From assembly GCF_030544485.1 (NCBI RefSeq), contig NZ_CP130611.1, positions 124,001-188,000 of the forward strand: a stretch of 64,000 bases of DNA. Direction: 5' to 3'. Source of the DNA: Halomonas sp. HAL1 (lineage in GTDB: Bacteria; Pseudomonadota; Gammaproteobacteria; Pseudomonadales; Halomonadaceae). Position 1 is the first letter of the stretch. Each line of letters opens with the position of its first letter. The translations under genes were made by a program, and so were the position numbers. Positions 54,770-63,013 of this stretch are shown here, in pieces. Under the pieces are notes generated by a model. That model was not told where the DNA came from and made no database searches. It worked only from the letters and a program-made list of their open reading frames with translations.

Positions 54770-56098
54770 TCAATCTGTCACAGGCCTTCTTTCTTCAAGC
54801 GGACCACAGGAATCTACCCACTTGTCTTCATATATATTCTTTGTGGTTAGCGTTATGCGGTTATAGTTTGGGTAATACCCTGTCTTGTTATTTTTGTTGC
54901 TGCATTTATGCGCCTGGTAATTAACGACACAATTACCAGTTGCCTCACAGATTATTCTGCTCGCACTATGGTAAGCGTATTGCTGCCCACTCCCAGTGAG
55001 ATAATTGACATCATTAGCATTGAATGTGTAGGTGTCTCCGCAGCAATCATTGTGCTTGAGAGTAGCTGTACCATTGTTGTTACAGGTTATTCTTATATTG
55101 CAGCAACTACCTGCACTAGGAGCGCACTTGAAGTACATGTTCTTGCATTCCAGCTCGCTCCCTACGACAGACACCTCTCGCTCCATGCTGCACACATGTT
55201 CTTCTGTTCTCCTTTCAACTTTGCAGTTCCTACTGTTTGGTTCGCATGTAACTACATTGGTTGGTATGTCAACTTCACACTTTTCTGATGTTATTTCATC
55301 TGGTTCACACTGTTCGCCTCCCTCAATATCTAGGAAGTCGATGGTCCTTGGGTCATCAGGATCACAAGATACGGGGATGTCCCCTTGGCTGAAAAGCTGA
55401 TTTATCTGTGCTCCCAAACACTTGGATCGGTCTTCGGCATACTGACTTCCTTGGTCAAAGGTTGGGTTATCACGTACATCAGCAATCGTATTTGAGGGGT
55501 GGCTGGGATCTTGATTGACCCTATCATTCCCTTGTTGACGCATATCATTGCCGCCCCATGCGTCCCCGTGAAGTTGGTGCATGGTCATGGTGCAGGATGA
55601 TGAGGAGCATTCGGCCTCGACTCGGTATGCCCCGTACAGGTTGCCTCCGCTGAAGGCCGCCTCTCCCCCGAGTGGGATTTCTCTTGTGACGGTATAGCGA
55701 TCCTCGCTACACCGTATCCCCTGAGTTAGGGCGTCACATACCGATACACTGATTCGATCAAGCTCACCACTGTCGCTTTGTTCACACTCTTCGATAAAGA
55801 CTCGGATGCCCCCTGCAGTGAGCCGAGCCCCGTCGCGACATCTGAAGTTTCGCTGCTGTTTCTGTTTAACTTGTAGCCCCACCTCCCCTCCAAGCTCACC
55901 TGAGGTTTTCGTATCCTCAAGCCCCAGGCTCGATGTAGCAGAACGGAAGGCGTTGCTTGGGTTGAAGTCTCGAGCCCAGGCCCCTCCAGCGTTCATACCC
56001 GCTTGGTTAGGGGTGGCTATAGCCACCTCGCTCAAGGGCATAAAAGCTGCGAAAGCAGCCCCCATGGCAAACAATTTTAAGCAAGAGCCCTTTGGCAT
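54770..56098 (-). CDS. TraN-like Cys-rich exported protein, first of two
   Basis: 442 residues from the ATG at 56098 (signal peptide ending near SEVAIA). N-terminal half with CRDGARL and CDALTQGIRC; C-terminal half very Cys-rich (CNIRITCNNNGT, CCGDTYTF). It ends two bases before the second TraN-like gene. TraN proteins are usually a single long chain; here the Cys-rich region seems divided over two exported proteins. No frameshift is evident, because the second has its own signal sequence. Confidence 0.65.
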   Translation of the reverse strand: MPKGSCLKLFAMGAAFAAFMPLSEVAIATPNQAGMNAGGAWARDFNPSNAFRSATSSLGLEDTKTSGELGGEVGLQVKQKQQRNFRCRDGARLTAGGIRVFIEECEQSDSGELDRISVSVCDALTQGIRCSEDRYTVTREIPLGGEAAFSGGNLYGAYRVEAECSSSSCTMTMHQLHGDAWGGNDMRQQGNDRVNQDPSHPSNTIADVRDNPTFDQGSQYAEDRSKCLGAQINQLFSQGDIPVSCDPDDPRTIDFLDIEGGEQCEPDEITSEKCEVDIPTNVVTCEPNSRNCKVERRTEEHVCSMEREVSVVGSELECKNMYFKCAPSAGSCCNIRITCNNNGTATLKHNDCCGDTYTFNANDVNYLTGSGQQYAYHSASRIICEATGNCVVNYQAHKCSNKNNKTGYYPNYNRITLTTKNIYEDKWVDSCGPLEERRPVTD

Positions 56099-56099
56099 G

Positions 56100-57077
56100 T
56101 CACTCCTCCCAGAGATGATCAATATTCTGTCCCGCGGGACCAACAGCCGGCCCCATTGGCGTGTCGTAAACTTCACGGTCGGTGCCTTGATACCGGTCGC
56201 GGAGCCGTTGTGCGTTGCGCTCAGCTAGCTCGTCGCTCAGCGATTCCCACTGTGCTCCCGCAATGCCGCTCTGCTCAGGAGCGCTTTCGGCACCCTCGCC
56301 CTTGAGCGCGTTGATATAAACCTCGGCATTGCTGGCACCGCCTTTGTTGAATTGCTCTAAGGCATATAGGGCAGTTACTGACCCTTCTGCCTTCCAGTAA
56401 TCGTCTGGGTTGCCCTTTGGGCAGCCATGGTACTCAAGCTGCTGGCCATCGATTTCACCGATTTGGCGCTTGGCGGTCTGACACACGCCCATGGGATCTT
56501 CCTTGGCAAGGACAATCGTGGGCACGGTTTCGATCTCGTAAGTATCGAACAGTCGCGGGTCGATCTGGATCGGTGCTGTCATGCCTCCAGGACGTAGTAC
56601 CTTCAGCAAGCGCTCCATGGTGAAGTCACGGAGCGTCATACCTGGCTCTACTCCACGCAGAACCAGCTCGCCTCCTGCTCTGGCTGCATCAAGCGCATAG
56701 CTACGAATCAAGCTTTCGGGCATTGAAAATGAGATGAAGAAATACAGCCGATCCTGTTCACCAAGGTCTAACGAATCCCTCAATGCTTGCCATTCAGCAG
56801 CCATTTCAGGGTCTGCGATTCCACCTGTCTGGCCTTGAGCCCGAACGTTTTCTAGCATCTCAGTGCCGGCTGCTTGGCCTGCAGTTGATCCGCTTGTGCC
56901 CGCGCCCATCGCCTCCAGGATTGCCTCAGGGCTCCTCTGGCCAGCGAATAGGTCGCTAGGCGCCTGTGACCCTTGAAGAGCAGAGAAAGCGTCTTGAGCG
57001 GCCTCTACGGGTGTTTGTTGGCTTAACGCCGATGTGTTGAATAGCGTCAAAGTAATAGCGGTCAGAGTGCGCAGCAT
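56100..57077 (-). CDS. trbC: Pilin assembly protein TrbC (F type)
   Basis: 325 residues with a signal peptide. The TrbC core is clear: RLYFFISFSMPESLIRSYA, RAGGELVLRGVEPG and a YEIETVPTIVL strand. It acts with TraW in pilus assembly. It overlaps the traU stop by 16 bases. Confidence 0.9.
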   Translation of the reverse strand: MLRTLTAITLTLFNTSALSQQTPVEAAQDAFSALQGSQAPSDLFAGQRSPEAILEAMGAGTSGSTAGQAAGTEMLENVRAQGQTGGIADPEMAAEWQALRDSLDLGEQDRLYFFISFSMPESLIRSYALDAARAGGELVLRGVEPGMTLRDFTMERLLKVLRPGGMTAPIQIDPRLFDTYEIETVPTIVLAKEDPMGVCQTAKRQIGEIDGQQLEYHGCPKGNPDDYWKAEGSVTALYALEQFNKGGASNAEVYINALKGEGAESAPEQSGIAGAQWESLSDELAERNAQRLRDRYQGTDREVYDTPMGPAVGPAGQNIDHLWEE

Positions 57078-58069
57078 TGCTTACCTACCCAGATCAAGAA
57101 TGCGGAATCAGTACGAACAGCGGTGTTGGCGGGAGGCAGCATCCCCCAGCGGAACTCGGACATTCCAAGAACAGCAGTTTGGTTGCTGGCAACTGGGGCC
57201 ACCGGATCAATCCGGTATTGGCTGCGAATCATGTTCGGCAGGTAAACGGACTGGCATTCAGCCCAAGGGCCGGTCGTTGATAACAGGCCCGCCATGCGCG
57301 TCTTACGCTGCATATACTTGCCAAGGACGTGGAGATTCCCACCTTGGGGGGAGCTGTGAGTCGTGCTTGAGCCAGTAAGGGGATAGACGACGCCCTGCGA
57401 GCCCTGACACCAGAACATCATGTCTAGGGGGCGACCCGCTGCAGAAGCTACGGCGTCAGGGATACACGAGAGAGTGCCAACCGGATTGGCGAAGAGAGCT
57501 GACTCTGGAAATGCGATAGATGTCCAAGTGTCATCCTGCCAAGTGGCGTCGACCTCAGTGAGGTCTGCAAGGTTAAACCCGGAGGTGTTCATACACCCCA
57601 GCGAACTCATCATGTTGAGTACACTGAACAGAGGGTAGATATACCAGTGGATTTGCATCCTGGTAACGCTGCTATCTCCACGTCCCGAGCCATACGTTTG
57701 GTTAGAAGTCAGGGAGTCGTATCCGGTTAGTACCTGCGTGCCACCGAGAGTCGACATACAGCCGGGTGTTCGCGCCACTTCAGCGAGGAACGTTGGTTCC
57801 CAGAACGTCATGCCGATCCCTGGCATGTCGATGCCATAGGGCCCTGGACATAAACAGATTGGGTCCATGTGCATAAGGGAAGGATTAGACCCACCGCCCA
57901 TGGAAATTCCGGCTACCGTTACCGGAAACATGTTGTTCCAGTTCGCGTCGTTGATGGGATTGAAAATCTCTCCCCGGCATGCGGCAGAGCCCGATAGCGG
58001 GGATGCACTATAGGCGCTCCCCGTTGTGAGGGCTGCAACAGTCAGAACAGAGAGTAGTAACCTCTTCAT
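57062..58069 (-). CDS. traU: Conjugative transfer protein TraU
   Basis: 335 residues with a signal peptide. CRGEIFNPINDANWNNMFPV near residue 31 and the ICLCPGPYGIDMPGIGMTFW block define TraU. Cys-rich, periplasmic. It overlaps traW by four bases. Confidence 0.94.
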   Translation of the reverse strand: MKRLLLSVLTVAALTTGSAYSASPLSGSAACRGEIFNPINDANWNNMFPVTVAGISMGGGSNPSLMHMDPICLCPGPYGIDMPGIGMTFWEPTFLAEVARTPGCMSTLGGTQVLTGYDSLTSNQTYGSGRGDSSVTRMQIHWYIYPLFSVLNMMSSLGCMNTSGFNLADLTEVDATWQDDTWTSIAFPESALFANPVGTLSCIPDAVASAAGRPLDMMFWCQGSQGVVYPLTGSSTTHSSPQGGNLHVLGKYMQRKTRMAGLLSTTGPWAECQSVYLPNMIRSQYRIDPVAPVASNQTAVLGMSEFRWGMLPPANTAVRTDSAFLIWVGKQCCAL

Positions 58070-58767
58070 GGCAGGTGTTCCTCCAAGGTGGTGACATCGT
58101 AGGGATAGGCGAAATGGGTCACTTCGATTACGTCAGGCTGACTGTCCCGAACGCCGGCTAAAGAGGGGGTGTGGGTAATGCCCAGCCGATCGAAATGCCA
58201 CTCCTCTGCGAAGTACACAGCTTGGCCAAGATCCGACGCCAAACTGCCTGGATCTCCTGCTGTGACGATCACTGTTAGGTTGGCTGGGTGTCGGGCCTTT
58301 AAGGTCATGGCCAGCTCACGCTGATCATCGGCTCGTAGATCAACAACGAGGAGCCAATTTTCTGGCTGTATGTGCTCGAGGGGGTTGACCTTGGTGCCGG
58401 CCTCATAGATGACTCCCCATTGGTATGTACCATCGGGTTGCCGCTTCAAGGCTTCGATGTCTTCACCCAGCGTATAGGACGGATCTACGAAGTGAGTTTC
58501 GGTGTGCTCGGCTATCGGGACGAACCAATCGGGGATGTCTCTCGTATGATTTTGAGCCTGCCCTGCTAGGTGCTCATTAACGGAGTCCCAGTCGACACCA
58601 TGGGCCTCGGCTACGATGGCAAGCCGCATGTCTGGCTCTACGATCTCCCAAGTAGGGCCAAGTACACCCAGGTCCTGATCTGAGGCAAATGTGACAGTGG
58701 ATAAAGCAGCTCCTGAGAGTGCTACCGATAACGCTGCAATTTTACTATACTGTACTACGGTTTCCAT
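58066..58767 (-). CDS. traW: Conjugative transfer protein TraW
   Basis: 233 residues with a signal peptide ending near TVTFAS. DLGVLGPTWEIVEPDM is the TraW signature after cleavage. It overlaps the end of the sigma-like gene by 23 bases. Needed for pilus assembly together with TrbC. Confidence 0.92.
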   Translation of the reverse strand: METVVQYSKIAALSVALSGAALSTVTFASDQDLGVLGPTWEIVEPDMRLAIVAEAHGVDWDSVNEHLAGQAQNHTRDIPDWFVPIAEHTETHFVDPSYTLGEDIEALKRQPDGTYQWGVIYEAGTKVNPLEHIQPENWLLVVDLRADDQRELAMTLKARHPANLTVIVTAGDPGSLASDLGQAVYFAEEWHFDRLGITHTPSLAGVRDSQPDVIEVTHFAYPYDVTTLEEHLP

Positions 58768-59320
58768 GTTTAAGGCGTTCCAATCTGCGGTATACGCTGC
58801 GCTCGGTCATGTTCGCTGCGGCTGCTATCTCAGCGGGCGAAAGGCCTTCGCAGTGAAGGGCCAGCAGGTTTTCATGAGACAGCTCAGTTCGAGCTGAGCG
58901 TTTGGGTAGGTCGATGAGGTGCACTGAAGCCATCGAAGTGGTCTCAACGAAAGCCTCAGGGTCAATGTCGATTTCGTCGTTGAACTCTTCAGTGAAACCA
59001 GGGATCTGTTCAGCCATCAGATCGAACTGCTCAGCCCTGGGTTCGCTATCAGCCTGACCGGCTTTGTGAACGGTCACTGGTAGGATGGTATGGCGGCGCC
59101 ATGTGCTGACCGCAAGAAATGCCGCCTCACCAGCATATTTCATGATGGCGTCATGGGAATACGAAGGGTCATATTCTTTAGAGAACCAGGCTACGTATAT
59201 TTCCTGTTTCATGTCCTCCTGCCATTGTCTGGGGATATGCAAACGGGCTGCCGTCCAACCAATAAGTCGCTGCATTTCAGAAGGCGGGTGACTTGCCAAA
59301 TATTCATAGAGGTTAGCCAT
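58745..59320 (-). CDS. Sigma-70-like (ECF-type) factor at the head of the tra operon
   Basis: 191 residues from the ATG at 59320. The N-terminal part (LIGWTAARLHIPRQWQEDMK, YVAWF, AFLAVSTWRR) resembles a region 2 fold, and the C-terminal LLALHCEGLSPAEIAAAANM followed by TERSVYRRLERL is a sigma region 4 HTH. It is the first gene of the minus-strand transfer operon. Its start codon overlaps the divergent regulator's start (shared CATG), so it may control the operon. Could instead be a non-sigma DNA-binding protein. Confidence 0.65.
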   Translation of the reverse strand: MANLYEYLASHPPSEMQRLIGWTAARLHIPRQWQEDMKQEIYVAWFSKEYDPSYSHDAIMKYAGEAAFLAVSTWRRHTILPVTVHKAGQADSEPRAEQFDLMAEQIPGFTEEFNDEIDIDPEAFVETTSMASVHLIDLPKRSARTELSHENLLALHCEGLSPAEIAAAANMTERSVYRRLERLKHGNRSTV

Positions 59321-59861
59321 GCGTAACGCACTCCTGAACGACCTGATCAACACGCTCGAGAGGCATGGCTGCGAAATTAAGGTCAGCATTCCGACAACCC
59401 GTGGTCGTGTTGAGCGCAGCAAGACCGACAGTGACTTGGCTCGACGTATTGCTACTCTGCGAGACAATTACGGCATGACATTGGCCAAGGTCGCAGAGCA
59501 CCTGAGCGGTAAGCTCGAATGTTCGATTTCTGTGGCATCCATTCACACCTGGACAGGGGGAGCGGTCCCTAGGAAGGTGGCCTATGACAAGGTGCTTGAT
59601 GCCCTTGATGAGGTCATGGCCGAGCACGTCGCTATTGAAGGCGGCGCTTGGGTCGATTCCAAGGAGGTCAAAGCTACTGTGGATCGCTGGATGGAAGTGA
59701 TGACCCCACGCCAGATAGCCGTGGCTGCTGACGAGGCTGTTACCTCTGTGCGCAGTTGGGCCACAGGCAATCACCGTGTTCTGCGTACCAAGTGGAGACG
59801 AGTTGTTCCCCTGGTTGAACAGATGTGTGAGATCATCAAAGCACAGCATATCGAGACCTAG
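59319..59861 (+). CDS. Putative DNA-binding regulator divergent from the tra operon
   Basis: 180 residues, soluble. LARRIATLRDNYGMTLAKVA looks like an HTH, and a second similar region (PRQIAVAADEAVTSVRSWAT) follows near residue 130. Its ATG overlaps the ATG of the divergent sigma-like gene, an extreme arrangement that puts the promoters inside each other's coding sequence. A regulator of transfer is plausible. Confidence 0.6.
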   Translation: MRNALLNDLINTLERHGCEIKVSIPTTRGRVERSKTDSDLARRIATLRDNYGMTLAKVAEHLSGKLECSISVASIHTWTGGAVPRKVAYDKVLDALDEVMAEHVAIEGGAWVDSKEVKATVDRWMEVMTPRQIAVAADEAVTSVRSWATGNHRVLRTKWRRVVPLVEQMCEIIKAQHIET

Positions 59862-59866
59862 TGCCC

Positions 59867-60202
59867 TTATGCTTGATGTTGTTGCTCACGCTGATGGCTT
59901 AAAGCCTCAGCGTGAGGTTCGGCCTCAGCTTCTCCAGCTAAGGAGTTAGTTCCAGCGCCTAGTTCCTGCTGTTTCGCCTCCTGTTTTTTCTTTCGTTCCT
60001 CCTCCCTCACAAACCGCTTGAATTCACGGTCTCTGTCCATGACATTCGTGAGCATCAGGTCGACCAGATCGTTATTGGCCACTTTCTCGCCGAATGTCTG
60101 CTGGTACAGCTCCTTGTACAGCTCAAGCCGACCGAGGGTTGACTCTGGTAGCTGCAACGGGAATTGTTTTTTGGGGTCGTGCTCTATGCGTCCGATGAGC
60201 AT
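59867..60202 (-). CDS. DUF2274-like small protein
   Basis: 111 residues, start chosen at 60202 behind CAGGAGTAA. The LPESTLGRLELYKELYQQTFG part resembles the DUF2274 family often found next to conjugation genes. The C-terminal third is Gln/Glu/Ala-rich and probably disordered. Likely a ribbon-helix-helix-type DNA-binding protein. Confidence 0.6.
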   Translation of the reverse strand: MLIGRIEHDPKKQFPLQLPESTLGRLELYKELYQQTFGEKVANNDLVDLMLTNVMDRDREFKRFVREEERKKKQEAKQQELGAGTNSLAGEAEAEPHAEALSHQREQQHQA

Positions 60203-60327
60203 TGCTTACTCCTGGGTTATGATGTAGCGATGCAATCTTGCCGCTGTCCGAGCGGCGCTGGATAGGCAATAAGTATTAGAATTTGCTATCTGGTATAGTT
60301 CTATTTAACTAGAAACATGCTGAAAGC

Positions 60328-60960
60328 ATGTGGGGAGAAAACTTGGATCAGGGGAATGACGATAAAGGCTTACGTAAGGTTATCGAGGCAGGGATACGGA
60401 AAAGTGGATCAGGCCCCAAAGATGGCCAGAAGGGAAAACCCAAAGGGCCAAGATCCGACTACCTGCAAATAGAGCCGGAAACACCTGGCTACAAACTCAT
60501 TCAGGTAATCTTTGAGCGAGCTGTTAGCGAAGGACTGGCTTCCACTGACCTGGCCGAGCACCTTGGTATTGCGCCGAGCACGTTGAGCCACCTGAAAACT
60601 GGGCGAAGGCTAGCAAGTAGCCTGGGGCGAGATGTGATCGAAAAGTTTGCAGAATGGCTGAACTATCCAGTGCTTGCCGTTTTGATTCTGGCCGAGCAAG
60701 TGCGTTTGGAGGACTTCTACTCGCCCAGAAATGACCTGGATCGTGCCATCGATCGGGCGCTCCAGTTTATGGCTGATGATCCCGAATGGGGCGGGATGAT
60801 GCCCAAGGATATTGAAGGCGCTTCAACACACATGAAATTATGGAGCGTATGGATGTATGAACGCGCCACAAAGACTCGCCTGATTCCGGGCGGGATCGAT
60901 TACCTGGACCTCCTCAAAAGCATGGATGAATTCAGGGGTGAATATCCCAGTCAGAAATAA
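60328..60960 (+). CDS. XRE-family helix-turn-helix regulator
   Basis: 210 residues. A basic, low-complexity N-terminus is followed by an XRE-type HTH at about 72-98 (TDLAEHLGIAPSTLSHLKTG) and a C-terminal helical domain. It is divergent from the DUF2274-like gene and could control it or transfer. The AT-rich 60270-60327 region holds its promoter. Confidence 0.75.
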   Translation: MWGENLDQGNDDKGLRKVIEAGIRKSGSGPKDGQKGKPKGPRSDYLQIEPETPGYKLIQVIFERAVSEGLASTDLAEHLGIAPSTLSHLKTGRRLASSLGRDVIEKFAEWLNYPVLAVLILAEQVRLEDFYSPRNDLDRAIDRALQFMADDPEWGGMMPKDIEGASTHMKLWSVWMYERATKTRLIPGGIDYLDLLKSMDEFRGEYPSQK

Positions 60961-61338
60961 GACCTTCCCTGGCCAGGATTGTGTTGCAGTTGTCGATGTT
61001 GAGGGTGCTTAGGCCGGGGTGTAGGTTTGAGATCGCTGTGGCAAGGCAGTCTTAGGTCAAGGAAAGGGAACATCCCCCTAACTACCCTGATTTGATTATA
61101 AGGCCGTGAACCGTTCGAGTTATCCGTCACGGTCTCTCCCGCTCTATTCGCCTATCCCAAGAAATGATGATTCCAAATACTCGCAGGAATTACTTATAAG
61201 CACCTAATAATGGGCAATATTATAGACGCTCGCGTATCTTGTTTTGTGCGTAAATATTTCACTATCTGAATGGAAAAATGTGCATGCTGGTGGGCTTTGT
61301 TGCTGTGTTCACCGTTGCAGTTGTTCATAAAGTCAACG

Positions 61339-61615
61339 AGATCACATGAGCCGCTTCGCGGCTGAATACGAGGCAGGCCTCGATACGCCTAAATTTGATA
61401 TAGCAGTAGGCGGAAAACCGCCCCAAGTCACTTCGTTGTACTGGGACTAGATAGCTAGCTGATAGGGGTAAAATGACCTTGTGGAGCGGTCGGTCTAGCA
61501 CTCTACGAAAAGCACATGGGCCGCTTCGCGGCCGATCACGAGGCAAGCCTCGAAAGGCCTAGTATTTTCGATTGCTGAATCCCTAAGCCGCCCCGTTTCA
61601 ACTTCGTTCTACCTT
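61339..61615. repeat. Two copies of a double-hairpin repeat
   Basis: Each unit has ACATGRGCCGCTTCGCGGC, then GAGGCARGCCTCGA and a GCCT end. GCCGC-TTC-GCGGC and GAGGC-AR-GCCTC form adjacent hairpins. Copies start at about 61343 and 61514, with looser similarity (GCCGCCCC, ACTTCGTT) continuing for another 60 bases. Confidence 0.75.
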
Positions 61616-61618
61616 GTT

Positions 61619-61853
61619 ATTATCTCCGTTGCTGCTCACGCATCGAAAGCGCCAGCATTGGGCGCGGTGGCATGGCCTCCCCATACCCCGACAAGCCCAT
61701 TATCTCCGTTGCTGCTCACGCATCGAAAGCGCCAGCATTGAGTGCGGTGGCAAGGTCTCCCCATACCCCGACAAGGCTATTATCTCCGTTGCTGCTCACG
61801 CATCGAAAGCGCCAGCATTGGGCGCGGTGGCAAGGTCTCCCCATACCCCGACA
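61619..61853. repeat. Three direct 80-bp repeats
   Basis: Units start at 61619, 61699 and 61779 and are nearly identical (ATTATCTCCGTTGCTGCTCA ... CCCCATACCCCGACA). Each contains a GCGCC-AGCATTG-GGCGC hairpin; copy 2 has a mutated arm (GAGTGC). The third copy ends in ACAGGAAC instead of ACAAG. Confidence 0.9.
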
Positions 61854-62213
61854 GGAACACAATCACCGTGGATGTACACGCGCCGAAGACACTCGCTTTG
61901 CCAACAATGGCGTGCTTGGGATACCCCTAGATCATTAAATGCTTGTCGTAATTTCTGTTGCTTTCATGGCAGCTATTTCATGCATGAGGGATCAACCCTT
62001 CCCCACCCTTCTATACCTCTAGCTACTGCCGTTTGGTAACAGCCCTCTCCCCGGCACATGGATACCCATAGAGTGATGTTCCAATCACTGGGAATAGCGC
62101 TCTCTTGAATGGGGTAAGCGTATAGCTAGCACCCGTATTAATGATGCGATGCTTCAATGTTCACGCCCATTGCGGTTTATATCTAACCCCACGCTAGGCC
62201 TGCTCAGATACGC

Positions 62214-62247
62214 ATAAAAAAGGCTTGTAGAGTGACACTACAAGCCA
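62214..62247 (-). terminator. Terminator of the 62292 gene
   Basis: GGCTTGTAGTG/CACTACAAGCC-type hairpin followed by TTTTTT on the minus strand. Confidence 0.85.
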
Positions 62248-62291
62248 TAGAGAAATCGAATAATGCGCTATTAAAAGATTGTCATGCCGTC

Positions 62292-62816
62292 CTAATTGTT
62301 TCCTTGTTGGCCTAGCTCTGGTCGGTAGTGGCGAGCAGTACCAATGGCCTTGTTAATACGTTTCAAATGGTCGATAAAGCGTGCTCTTCGTTCGATCAAC
62401 ACGAGGGCTTCAGCGATCAGCTCTCGCGCCTCTTGAGGCACGGTTTTCGCCCTTGCTGCTACCCCTGGTCGCTGTATTCTAACGGCATGCCACGTTGAGG
62501 GTGCGTGCCGGCTATGCTGTTGTCGGTTGATCCATTTACGCCATACCGGGTGAGGGCACCCGAGGCATCCATAGCCACACCGACTAACATCTAAAAGTAC
62601 CGCGCCATGGGTACGTGGTTGGGCCTGCCTGATGCGCTCAACAATGCCCAGTAGCTGCCGTGTGTACTCGCCCATAATTGCATCTATATCGGCTGTCAGT
62701 GCGCCCACCATTAGCTCGGCCTCGTGTGCTAGCACCTCCCTATCAACAGTACGGCGTGATTGACGTTGATGAGTGTTCTCGGCCTGTGATTCATCGTCGT
62801 GATGTACTTCGTGCAT
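62292..62816 (-). CDS. Hypothetical protein with a small Cys cluster
   Basis: 174 residues. The RCGYGCLGCPHPVWRKW block (near residue 79) resembles CGxxxCxC...PxWxRW motifs of small zinc-binding plasmid proteins. Charged N- and C-termini, both helical. Own terminator. Function unknown. Confidence 0.55.
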   Translation of the reverse strand: MHEVHHDDESQAENTHQRQSRRTVDREVLAHEAELMVGALTADIDAIMGEYTRQLLGIVERIRQAQPRTHGAVLLDVSRCGYGCLGCPHPVWRKWINRQQHSRHAPSTWHAVRIQRPGVAARAKTVPQEARELIAEALVLIERRARFIDHLKRINKAIGTARHYRPELGQQGNN

Positions 62817-63013
62817 TGCGGTTCCTATCGTCTTCTATCACTCATCAGGCGTGTTGTTCTGAGTGGCTTTAAAGGGGCTAAGTGGGTACGTCTGGCGGGT
62901 GTAAAATTGAGCGCCTTCCTTGGCGAGGGGAGTCCTTTTCGGTTTGCTTTTTATGCGATCGGCCAAGTGTCCTAGCCCCATCCAAGGGGTGCCCGGGGTG
63001 CCTCTCGGCGGGG

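Larger units (their letters stand above)
60961..62291. other. Repeat-rich non-coding region, candidate cis-acting locus
   Basis: 1.3 kb without a supportable gene. It contains two copies of a double-hairpin repeat (61339-61450 and 61510-61615), three copies of an 80-bp repeat (61619-61853) and a minus-strand terminator (62214-62247). Reading frames across the 80-bp repeats shift with each copy and are unlikely to be genes. Position beside transfer regulators makes an oriT or incompatibility locus possible. Confidence 0.6.

Noticed and set aside
61619..61853. Possible CRISPR array
   Set aside because: Units are 80 bp, directly abutting, without unique spacers and without cas genes.
61614..62039. 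Long reading frames across the 80-bp repeats
   Set aside because: The unit is not a multiple of three, so each copy is read in a different frame. There is no ribosome site and the protein would be an artefact of the repeat.
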